From positions 403,483 through 467,482 of the forward strand of contig KZ111144.1 of the NCBI GenBank assembly GCA_002077045.2: a stretch of 64,000 bases of DNA, given 5' to 3'. Made by a program: the position numbers and the translations under genes. This DNA comes from Rachicladosporium sp. CCFEE 5018 (taxonomy: Eukaryota; Ascomycota; Dothideomycetes; Cladosporiales; Cladosporiaceae). The notes below the pieces were generated by a model. It was not told the DNA's origin. It saw only the letters and a list, made by a program, of their open reading frames with translations, and searched no databases. Below, in pieces: positions 29,811-39,616 of this stretch; within the stretch, counting starts at the first letter, position 1, and the number at the start of each line of letters is the position of its first letter.

Positions 29811-30785
29811 ACTGATCAGCCCCAGCGGAAAGGAAAAGGTCCGGCAGAGGTTGACCCGGACTGCCCAGTCATTGCCGATGGTAGGACGCCTCAGCAACGA
29901 CAAGCAGAGCCACTGCCTCGATCACTCAACACCGGTGTGCCGGCGAGAGGCGAAGCAGGTCCCAACAACTGGTACATGGATCCAACCCTACTACCCGTCG
30001 GCAATTTCTTCGAAGAGACTTTACCTCAGCCACTCTTCGGCGTTGGGCCTCTCGGACCAGGGACGTACGAGAGCCCGATCTCAAGCATTCCCTCACTGGG
30101 TCACGATGCACCACTCGGGAACACGTACGCCGACACGGAGGTGTTCGCAGATGGCAATGTCCCAGGCGGAGTAGCGCTTGCGCAGGCTGTCGCGGATGAC
30201 GGGAACCTACCTCTAGTCTCTCTCGAACAGCTCGCGCCTCGTCAGGACTCTGCGGCTACTACGCCGGCACCGCAGGCCGTAAGTCAACCGCCGTTGAGAG
30301 CGACCGCTGCCGAGTTCCCGCCTAGCCATGGACCAGCCAGCTCATCGAACGCCCATGGTACTGCAGATGATGCTGCGCCCGGTGCTGATACGCTCGGTGG
30401 CGACACGGACGTTGAGGACTTACCTGCACACGCTTTAGACGGCAACGGCACCGCGCCAGCTGCATTCGCAAGACCTCCACCAGCGCGGGGCGATCACGGC
30501 GGTCATGCTGCTCCGACCGGGCCCAGGGACAGCAATCCCTCTACTCGTTGGCAAGTTCGCGCAAACAGGTCATCACACGGCAGGAGCAGCATTATTCCTG
30601 ACGACGCTCACGATGGGCAGACGCCTGTCACCAATGACACTGTGCAGACGTCGACAGACAGCAGTGGCACGGCCGACGATACCCAAGCTCCCGCTCCGTC
30701 CGCGTCAGGCTGTGGTGCGCCGTCAGGTCGTCAAGTGCGCGAGAATCGGCGCGAACCGAACGACGGCAAGTGGCATGGGTGGTAG
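29811..30785 (+). CDS. large disordered hypothetical protein, C-terminal part (copy 2), 5' end cut by the gap
   Basis: The last 324 codons of the gene seen complete at 4345-7401. The frame is intact to TAG at 30783-30785. Most differences from copy 1 lie in the final 80 residues, around the two QVR-NR motifs. Confidence 0.85.
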   Translation, partial: TDQPQRKGKGPAEVDPDCPVIADGRTPQQRQAEPLPRSLNTGVPARGEAGPNNWYMDPTLLPVGNFFEETLPQPLFGVGPLGPGTYESPISSIPSLGHDAPLGNTYADTEVFADGNVPGGVALAQAVADDGNLPLVSLEQLAPRQDSAATTPAPQAVSQPPLRATAAEFPPSHGPASSSNAHGTADDAAPGADTLGGDTDVEDLPAHALDGNGTAPAAFARPPPARGDHGGHAAPTGPRDSNPSTRWQVRANRSSHGRSSIIPDDAHDGQTPVTNDTVQTSTDSSGTADDTQAPAPSASGCGAPSGRQVRENRREPNDGKWHGW

Positions 30786-31202
30786 GCTCAAGACCCCAGC
30801 CTCGTGGCTGTAGCACGATTTGGACTCGTGACTAGACTGTGTGATGGCGGTAGTGAGGGATGACGTGCTCTCAAATTGCAGGACAGTGAGGTATTGACCA
30901 TGCACAGACATCGCCTCACAGTGAACAGAAAGCTTGGCTGCCAAGTAGATATGGAAATCAACACATGCGCTAACCTCACTGATGGGATCGCGACGACCCA
31001 GCTCCATGACCTCTTTCTGATTTTGGTTACTCATTGTCTCGTCACTGTTATGTCCTACAACCCCGCCTTGTCTCATCACATGCCGCCTTGGAGCCCATGA
31101 ATTCGTCCCTCAACCCACACACGATCCCATACAACTCCTCACACACATTCCTTCGCAACTCATCACACACATTAGTCTCCGTTGCCACCTCACTGCTCTG
31201 CC
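30786..31202. other. intergenic spacer between convergent genes (copy 2)
   Basis: The equivalent of 7402-7818. No gene is seen. Confidence 0.4.
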
Positions 31203-32157
31203 TCAAACCAAATCCTCCTTCCCCCTCCCCGGACTCTCCATTCCCGCACTGCCAGCTAGCGTCTCCTGGCTCGGTCGCGGCGTCGTCTCAATCTCGCTAC
31301 TCGCCCGCGGGACCCACATCCCCCCCTCCAAACGTGACGAAGTACTGCTCTGGCGCGGAAACACGAAAGCATCCTCGGACTCCTCGCTTGCTCGCTGCGG
31401 TCGGATGTCCAAGATATTTGGGGGTGCTTGGACAGTTTCGTCGGATTGGTCGTCGGTGTACTCGTAGTTCTGCGCGAGGGGCGTGTAGATCTCCTTCGCG
31501 GAGTGGGAGTGGCCTGTGCCTGGTCTGAGGTTTGCGGGCAGGGCGAGGCGGGAGGGGTGCGTGAGGCGGTAGAACCAGGATGGGGAGGTGGCTGGGGAGG
31601 GTGGGGATGGGGGAAGGGGTTTCAGGGAGGTGTGGCAGTTTGGGCAGGTTTCGGGGTGGGGACGCGGGGATTGGAGGAGGGAGCGTAGAAAGGTATCGAT
31701 GTGGGGGAGGGAGACGAGGGTTAGGTAGGCGTGGATGCCGCTGTGGGAGGAAGGCTGGGGTTAGAAAGGGGTTTAGCGTGGAAAGGAGGAAGGGAGCGAC
31801 GTACAGATCGAACATCGTCGGCACCGTCGCGTAGGACCCCAACATCGTATCCTCAGCGTTATAGTACCAAGCCGTCTGGCACAGAAAGACGATCGCCGGC
31901 ACCAGAAAGCCAACGTGCATAAGGCATAGTGCAAGATCTACCAGTGCCAATTTGCCGCGGGAGATGGAGGTGCGGCGCTCGCGGACCATCACGAGGGCGT
32001 AGAGGACTGAGAAGGAGCAGGGTACTATAGTGAGTGCGGGTAGAGCTTGTCCGGTCTTGAGACCGTGGGCAAGGCCTAGGGAGAAGCCAAAGGGCCACAT
32101 GAGCAGAGGGGAAAGTCTAAGGGCACGGGCGTGCAGGGGCTGTTTGTGGGCTTCCAT
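31203..32157 (-). CDS. small multi-pass membrane protein with CxxC motif (copy 2), two exons
   Basis: Exon 1 is 32157-31805 and exon 2 is 31740-31203; the intron is 31741-31804, 64 bp as in copy 1. The exon lengths (353 and 538 nt) are identical to copy 1 and the product is again 296 residues. Conservation of the frame on both sides of the junction, while the intron-reading frame is not protein-like, supports the splice. Function is unrecognised. Confidence 0.68.
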
Positions 32158-32947
32158 GGTGGGTGGGTGATGTTGGTGGGTCTTGGGTATGTCCACCGGT
32201 GTTTAGGAAGTGTCCACACTCAACAGAGAAGCTTGAATCCGAAGTTGTTGATCGATGGGATGAGGTTGAGAGGGTGTCGACGATGTGCGTGCCGGACGCG
32301 AACGATGCAATGGCTCTGAGCGAACGTAGTACAGACGACTTTAGTTAGTAGTCAAACTGAGTGCAGGTGGAACGATAGTGATTGACGCATTGGAAGTGCT
32401 GGAAGGATGTAGTAAAGAAGTACCTATCTTGCTGCCTATTGCGATGCCAATGTTTCAGAGGCTTTGGCGCTAAAGCACTGCACGAACGGGAGGATAGTTC
32501 CTCTCCCTCGCAGAAGGATTAGAGTGTCGACAAATGCCGGCCAATCGATCTGATAAAAGGATAGACTGCTACGAAACATACATTCAGTCGTAGAATTGAG
32601 GTTTGATGCAGATGTTGCGAAGTATTATGTGAGGTACCGGGTTCTTGGCATCCCAATGCTTGACTGAGCAGCACTCAGCCAGTCTGCAGTCTGCATATTC
32701 ACTATCATACACCGTGCTTCGCGATCTCGTGGCATTTCCATGCTCTAGGGTATACACACGCGCTCCCCTCCCATCCCAGTAATGCACATCGCCGCGTACG
32801 CCGCCAAGCACAGCCTCCGAAACCGCAGTATCGAAAACCGCGCCGCACCATCCGTACTCCAGGCACCCATATACTTTGCCCCATTGTCGCAGCCATTGAG
32901 CACGCAGGAAGCTCTGCTTGTTTATTTACAGCTGCAATGCAGCGCCC
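32158..32947. other. intergenic spacer (copy 2)
   Basis: The equivalent of 8774-9583, with several small indels and many substitutions. No gene is supported. Confidence 0.4.
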
Positions 32948-34924
32948 TTAGTCGTCCAGCAATATCGCTCTATCGTCGTCAATCGTAACCACCGCATCGC
33001 TAGCGGTCGGCGCAGCTTTGGCGCGTTTCGCAGCTGCAGCATCCACTTCATCGTCGCCGTCGTCGCCAGCTCCCCTCTTCCGCTTCTCGCGATTGAGCAA
33101 GGCAATCCCATTCATAGCAGACTCTACATCAGGTGCAGTGCCCGACTCAGTTGGTGGGGCAGCTGGGACGGGCTTCAGTGGTAGCTTCCCATACGAGATG
33201 TGCGGCTCGATCGAGAGTCCTCCATCTGCTGGAGCAGCGGTCACGGACAATACGAGGTCGGCGCGCGGATCCTCATCGTCATCTGTGATAGTCACGAAGC
33301 CACTGCTCCCGGACTCTATGCCCAGCTCGGCTAGGGGCGACGGGTAATTGTCTGTCATGTCTTCGTCGTAAATTACGCCTACTTCTGTAGAGATCGTGAA
33401 GTGCGCATAGTCGTTATTGCCGATGAGGATGCCAACGAGATCTTGAAGGGTGGACATGCCATTGCCATCGGCGTCTACTGGGGGAATTTGCAGCTCGGCG
33501 TAGACTGGCGAGCAGACCGGACAAGCCGGGTTGGGACGTGCGAGATTCTGTGTCGTGATGGTTCGCTCTGTGCTGCGGGGATTGAGGAAGATGAACTTGC
33601 TGCCTCCAAGAGGTGCATTATTCGGCTTCATCACCATGGTGTGGCCATTTGTGGTCGCTGTTTCGCTTTCTGCAGCCAGCATACCTCGGAAGACCTTGAA
33701 GCCCAGCATCACGCTTAGACTTGCTGTAAGTGCATTCGATGTCGCAATCGCAGGTATGATGTTACCAGCCATCTGCTTCACCTCCCACTCGCTATGAAGC
33801 AGTACGCCGAAAACATGTGATCGGAGGTTCGACGCCGAGGTGACGAAGTCCAGAGTGTCCTTGTCGTCCTTGTCGAAGTCGATGCTGGACTCGCCGGCTT
33901 GTGCGCGACCCGTGAGCGTTGCCAGACTATGGCAGAACACCGCGAGATTCTCCACTAGCGTCCATGACTGCTGATCTTGCGATGCTAGTGCTGCGCCTTC
34001 AGCAGCGCTCAATTTGTCGATGGTGTCGAATTGTATTGACACTGGCTTCTTCCGCGTCTGCCACATCTCCTCCATGCTTTTCAGCCTCTCGATGTCCTCG
34101 TAGAACACCTTGTCGAACACTGCCTTCGCGAACTCGCTCGTTCCCATCAACCCTCTTATCTTCTTCAATGCCTGTGCCTCCACTCTCAGCTTCTTGACCT
34201 CCTCCTGATCATCCCCTTCCGTCTCCACCATGTCGTTCGCCTCCTCCTCGCTCGTCCCGAATAGCTCCGGCAGAAGGTATGACTTTGCCCACACTATGCA
34301 ATGGATCGGCTGTGAGGGTGTAGAGCGGATCGTACATATGGGGAAGCTCTTCTGCACGGGCTTCGGATTGCAGTCATAGCACTCCGTCACACCCTTCTGT
34401 ATCGCCTGCGCCTGCCCGTTGAAGCCTGTAGTCCCGCTCTCGATCAACGACACGTCCGCAGCAAGACACATGCGGTTCACGTGCCGCCGCGCAGCCAAGT
34501 TGTCCAGCGCATTGAAGACGATATCGAAGCTGCGGAAGAAGGCAACAGTGTACTGCGGATCAAAGATTGAGGCATGTTGCGCATCGATGTTGACGGCAGG
34601 ATTGAACTGTAGCGCCGTCTCTTTCGCGACCAAGGCTTTCGGCTTTTTGATGTGCTGCTTCCGAAACAGGAACTGGCGATTGAGGTTGCTGAGGTCGATG
34701 GTGTCGAGGTCTATGACTGTGATGCCGGGTGTGTGCTTGGGAGAGGGAATGCCGTTTGCGCCATTTGGAGGAATATAGCCGCTGCCGAAACCGCAGCAGA
34801 CGAGGTTCTTGAGCAGCTCGCAGCCGATGCCTCCGGCGCCTATGAGGAGCACGCGGCTGTTCTTGACGCGGACTGTGAGCGGTGCGCCGACGGCTTGGAC
34901 GGTGCCGCGGTCTCGTCGCTGCAT
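32948..34924 (-). CDS. UBA2: SUMO-activating enzyme subunit 2 (copy 2)
   Basis: 658 residues, one more than copy 1 (an extra Asp in the acidic tail). All catalytic elements are intact: the GAGGIG loop, CYDC and CPVC zinc pairs, and the active-site Cys in FPICTIRSTPS. I count about 30 residue differences from copy 1, concentrated in the first 60 residues and the last 100. The terminal SUMO-interaction-like stretch reads VVTIDDD here, slightly weaker than VVMIDDD in copy 1. Both alleles look functional. Confidence 0.95.
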   Translation of the reverse strand: MQRRDRGTVQAVGAPLTVRVKNSRVLLIGAGGIGCELLKNLVCCGFGSGYIPPNGANGIPSPKHTPGITVIDLDTIDLSNLNRQFLFRKQHIKKPKALVAKETALQFNPAVNIDAQHASIFDPQYTVAFFRSFDIVFNALDNLAARRHVNRMCLAADVSLIESGTTGFNGQAQAIQKGVTECYDCNPKPVQKSFPICTIRSTPSQPIHCIVWAKSYLLPELFGTSEEEANDMVETEGDDQEEVKKLRVEAQALKKIRGLMGTSEFAKAVFDKVFYEDIERLKSMEEMWQTRKKPVSIQFDTIDKLSAAEGAALASQDQQSWTLVENLAVFCHSLATLTGRAQAGESSIDFDKDDKDTLDFVTSASNLRSHVFGVLLHSEWEVKQMAGNIIPAIATSNALTASLSVMLGFKVFRGMLAAESETATTNGHTMVMKPNNAPLGGSKFIFLNPRSTERTITTQNLARPNPACPVCSPVYAELQIPPVDADGNGMSTLQDLVGILIGNNDYAHFTISTEVGVIYDEDMTDNYPSPLAELGIESGSSGFVTITDDDEDPRADLVLSVTAAPADGGLSIEPHISYGKLPLKPVPAAPPTESGTAPDVESAMNGIALLNREKRKRGAGDDGDDEVDAAAAKRAKAAPTASDAVVTIDDDRAILLDD

Positions 34925-35509
34925 TGTGGAAGATGTTCACCTTGTTCAGTGGCCCGTGGGAGGAGATGTCGGATCGAAGAGCAGAGTCTTCAAAGAAGAT
35001 AGCTGATATGACAGAATAAACACCAGATCCTGTCGCTCTAACGCATCATTCGCTCGCGCGCTTCCAGGTGAGTGTTGAAGTCAAGGCGTTGCTGTGTTTG
35101 AAGTGAGGTCGCTAATGAGTGTCCAGCCCTATGAAGCGTTCACTCTACGGCCATCATACGCGGCGCTAGGCAGCTGAAGAGCCGTTGATGTACGGAGCAA
35201 TGTGTTGGGGAGAATATAAGTGACTTTCCCTGGCATCGCATACGGCAGTTTGACATGTGAGTTCACGCTTGCGACAACGCTCATCACGACACATGGCCAG
35301 CGGTACTCGACGCGTGAAGTGAGAGCATCACCACATCACTCCATCACTCGAATGACACGATTCGGATTGACACCGAGCTCGATTCTTGCACTTTGTACTT
35401 TCTGTACTGCTGTATCGGCATCTACGATCCCGTCCCTGCTGACTTCAATGGTCCTGTACACCCTCTCATCATTCAATCCGCGCCTCTCTCTCACCCATCA
35501 CCGATCCCC
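34925..35509. other. intergenic spacer upstream of UBA2 (copy 2)
   Basis: The equivalent of 11558-12171, about 30 bp shorter. It contains no supported gene. Confidence 0.4.
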
Positions 35510-37043
35510 TTACGTCCCAACAGTCGCAGCATCACATCCAGTAGGCCCCTGACTCCACCCCGTAAGCCTGTTCGCCACATCACTACAATAGCAGTGCGTC
35601 GCTACACCGAGCCCAAGGTTCCCACTAGGATCAATGCTGCCCGAGTTGTACATCCGCGCCGCCTCGTAGAAAGTCTGCGCCCCCTTGCCAGCGACTTTAG
35701 CGGCCAACTGCTGCAGCCCATCCCCACTGCTCGTCCCCGTGACACCATCAGAGACCATCTGAGTGATCTCGGATGAAGGGCAGGGTGTCTGAATTCCGCC
35801 ATCAGCGGCGTTGTTGCAGCTGCCAGCGCCAGAGTGAGATTGGAAAAGTCCTGGATTGCTGACTGAGTAGGATGTTGTAGGTGCGCGCACGCAGCCGTTA
35901 GATTCTTGCATCATGATCGCGAATACAAATTCCACTGGCACGCCAGCACTCGACGCAATAGACGTAAGCGCTGACTTCAGCTCCGACAACTCACCAGCAG
36001 AGTTGTTGGGCACAGCGAAGGCGTTCTCGCAGGATGCGGCCATGATGGGACCGTTGATTGACCACAGGTTCTCAAACGAGAGCCACGAGGATTGATCGGG
36101 CCAGCCGGCAGAGGCGGAGCCGTCGCCTTTGTAGGTCTTGATGTAGCTTGAGCCGGATGATGAGGGGCCGGAGACGGCGGTGGTCGATGCTGCTGCGCTA
36201 CTGGACGCCGAGGAAGATGAAGTGGGTGCGGCTGTGGGCGCTGCTGTTGTGGGTGCGACTGTTGTCGGTGCCGCTGTCGTGGGTGCTGTCGTCGTGGCTG
36301 GTGGTGGGCTGGAAGTCTCGGTGGTCGCTGGGATGATGACGGAGGATTCTGCGGTCGTGGTCGGCGCGACCTCGCTTGACGGGCTAGAAGCAGTCGGTGA
36401 GGATGCTGGTGCGGACGTCTCCACCGGTGCAGAAGTCTCGGCAGGTGATGTGGTAGTGGTCTCCTCCGCAGTAGAAGCGACGGGCGAAGAAGTCAAAGTC
36501 TTGGTCAAGAAAGTGGTGTAGTGGATCGTGCGGTGTCCAGGCGCCTTGTTCGGCACTGCCGCCGATGTCGACGTCTCCGCCCCGCTGCTGGCCTCAACAG
36601 AGCTAGGCGCAGGAACAACAGTCGTCTCGACTGGCGGGACGACAGTACTAGTGGGAGCTTCGGTGCTAACAACAGACGCAGGCGCGACGGGCGAAGAGCT
36701 GCCACTACCGCAATCTCCGAACCCGACCTGGCATCCAGCATCGCAGAATGCGCTACCCGTACCACACCAGCCGTTGGGTCTGCGAAGTGTCAGTGCCTGT
36801 TGCGGAGTGCTCGCTCGACACAATGACGTACCCGCAGCAAGTCCCAGCTGGACAAGTAGCACCGCTCCACGAGCCACAAGATCCATCGTACGACACCGCG
36901 CGACCAGCGAGCGGAGCCAAGTTGGACGACTGATCGTGGCGCACCAGATGGCGGTTGTGGAACTGCTGATGAGAGTGTGGGATCGCCTGGGCGAGAGCGG
37001 CGAAGGCCAATGCAGTGATCTGCTGCGGCGTGAGTAACTCCAT
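35510..37043 (-). CDS. secreted chitin-binding (CBM18) plus lysozyme-like protein (copy 2), two exons
   Basis: Exon 1 is 37043-36832 and exon 2 is 36779-35510; the intron is 36780-36831, 52 bp. The product is 493 residues. Here the start is clean: an ATG opens MELLTPQQITALAFAALAQA, a compact signal peptide. The hevein-type domain, Thr/Pro linker and lysozyme-like C-terminus match copy 1. The intron interior is strongly diverged between copies while its ends are kept, which is good evidence that it is spliced. Confidence 0.82.
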
Positions 37044-37607
37044 CACAGTTCTTTCGACCTGTCTCGACTGACCGTGTATGTAACCATGTCTGCGGCTTTG
37101 CTTGCAAATGTATCGGTCTGTCTGTAAAAGAGTGATCGAAGAAGAATCTGCCTCACAGAGGTGATGTCTTCCGATTGGTGAAGGAGTGTGTGTCGGTGAA
37201 TCGTAGTCTCGGCGTCAAGCCTGGAGTCTTTACTTCAAGGACAGTGTTGCAAAAGAGCGTGAATGTGATAACACGGAAAGAGCGACGAGGTCACAGACCT
37301 TTGACTTAGACAGTGTGCAAACGAAGCGCGAACGACAGTAGTTGACGAGGAGAGCGCCTTCGCATTGCAAACGCCCGCGGACTTATACTCCTGTGCTCCT
37401 GTCTTGCTTCGTGCAAGACTAGTACCATATCGACCTCGTCCGATGGTGAGGTATCCCCTCCGCACCTAGGTATCACCAATCAGCACATCTCACACTGTAG
37501 TCCGGCGCAATGCTTTTCAGCCTGCCGCGCGACGCTCCCTGTCGACGCTGTTTCACATTTCTTGACGTCGCAGCAGCTGTTGCCTCATTGGTACGCATGC
37601 GCCGGCG
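37044..37607. other. intergenic spacer, promoter of the chitin-binding gene (copy 2)
   Basis: The equivalent of 13748-14267, nearly identical beyond the first 60 bp. No gene is seen. Confidence 0.4.
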
Positions 37608-39209
37608 CTAGCGCAGGTACGGCAGGACAAGATCGGAGAAACGTGCAGGGGTGACGATGCTTATGCAGTGCATTGGCGGCGCAGACTTACCTTTAGCTTC
37701 CACCTCCTTTGCCAAATCATACAGCAGGAAGTCCAGCAGCACTGCGTGCACTTTGCCGGCGGCTTCGGGGTGGGATGTGATGATTTGCCGCCGCATCAGC
37801 TCGACGGCCCAGATGCTGCAGCCGCGTAGCTCGATCTCCCAACTATGTCCGTGTGGGATTTCTTCGTGGCGACGGATGCGTGCGCTCAAGGGGGGCGAGT
37901 ATTGGAGCACGCCGAGGTTGTACAGCATTTGCGGGACTCTGTAGTCTAGGTTATGTCAGCTGCGCGTTCCCAGGATCTGACATGTCGCAAATGCATGGCT
38001 TACCTGCGAACATGGTCAGTTGCTCGATGTCATCGAATCGGCCATACCCCTTGCCGTCGAAGGCCGCCCAAAGGTCTGCAACGAAAATTTGTGCTCGCTT
38101 GAGAAAGCGTACTCGTCGGCACTCGAACCGTGTTTCATCTCTGAAGCAAGGAAAGTACTCGGCTAGCATGTTTACGAGCTTGCCGGCCGAGTGGTCGGCC
38201 TGCTCGATCAGGCGGACTACACTTCGGTCTGGTCTGAGTGGTCGTTCTAGAGTTGTCATCGATGCTCCAGACCTTTCTGCACCAAAGTCTACTGCAAGAA
38301 TGGACGCAGACTCTGTGATCTCGCTCTGTCTGCCAGGCTCAGCAGTACCAGTCGTCTCACTGGCCAATTCGAGCAGGTCGCTCGCTGCTGTCGATACATC
38401 TTTGGAATCGTCGTCCGGCCTAGCGTCGATGTTCTTCTCAACTCCGGTCTCCTGTTGCTGCGTTCCGTCGATCTTATTCGTGTCCTCGTGGGCGGCCGTC
38501 GTAATCCTCCCATCAGCCTTGTCGGCTTCCATCACATCATCCTCGTCCTGATCACCGCCACCAAACCTCTACACGCATCAGCATTCACCCCAGAGCTCTC
38601 ATCACCCCACCCTTCAACTCACCTCCTTCAATACCTTCCCAGCCTCTCTCACCACCTCGCACCTCTCCTTGAGCATCGGCATGCCCTCCCCCGTCACCCC
38701 TCTGAACACCTCCGCAATCAACTCCTCCAGCCCCTCCCCCTCCCAAATCCCCACATCACTCCAATCCCTCCTCCCCTCCTCCACACCCTTCCTCAACCCC
38801 GCAACCATACCCGAATACCCAGTCCACCGCTCCCCCCTCCACTCAACCTGCCACCGCTCGTCACTCCCCAACTCACTCCAGAACGAAAAGTTCAATAAAT
38901 CCATCGTGAAGATGAACCGCACCATAGCTTCGTCATCGCAACCATCCTCGTCCAGCGTAGGATGCAACGGATGATCGTTCCAGGATCTCGCCGAGTAGGA
39001 GCGCGAGTTGAATTGGCTGTAGAGTTCGGTTGCCGCGGATTGGGTGCCGGACATGGAGATTGAGACGTCGATGCTGTTGTTGTAGATGAACTCGGCGTCT
39101 GCGAGGACGCCGGTGGAGCTCGAGATCACATTTGCAGAGGGCTGGGCGTCGAGTCCGAGGTGGGAGCGCAGGAGAGCGATGAGCTCGGGTCTGCTTCGTT
39201 GTCGGACAT
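37608..39209 (-). pseudogene. queuosine salvage protein gene with early frameshift (copy 2)
   Basis: The exon layout matches copy 1: 39209-38623, 38568-38004 and 37945-37608, with introns of 54 and 58 bp. Near the start codon copy 1 has four G (plus strand, ctcggggtct) where copy 2 has three (39187-39189), a one-base loss in codon 8. From the ATG at 39209 the copy 2 frame then reads about 20 wrong residues and stops. Exon 1 is 587 nt against 585 in copy 1, which is one extra codon minus one base. Everything downstream is open and conserved, including all family motifs. It could be a broken allele, a gene rescued by a downstream ATG (inside exon 1), or a homopolymer consensus error. The possible third-intron donor is GTAAGT here and GTGAGT in copy 1. 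Confidence 0.75.
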
Positions 39210-39616
39210 TGTTGCGAGCCGCTGCTTTGCTCGATGGACGCTACTTTCGCAACTGAGGTACAGAGGTAGGTGCTAGCTGCAGAGTGGTATTACGTATTGC
39301 GGATCTCGGTCGACGACTTTTCCTAGATTGGCATAGGATTGAGTGATGCCCGGTACGAGACTGTTAAAGACGTGACGGCCGAGGAGTAGCACTGTAATAC
39401 GAGGAATCTCGATTTCGAGATCATGGAGAGTTATTGCAATTTAGATCTCGTGCTCCACAGGACCTGTGAGCAACATACATATAGACCCTAATTTGCACTT
39501 CTGCAGGACTCGTGTTTACACGTCTCGGTATTTGTGACGCTCGGGTTTGTCTACAAATTCGCTACCCGGCCGCTATGTACAGTGCTGCGGTTCTGGGGCC
39601 ACTCTCGAACACCACC
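39210..39616. other. diverged intergenic spacer (copy 2)
   Basis: Occupies the place of 15867-16259 but mostly does not align with it. No gene is supported. Confidence 0.45.

Noticed and set aside
29172..30785. Open frames that appear to cross the N gap and link the dehydrogenase to the disordered protein
   Set aside because: They exist only because unknown bases are read as open codons; the two sides belong to different genes on opposite strands.
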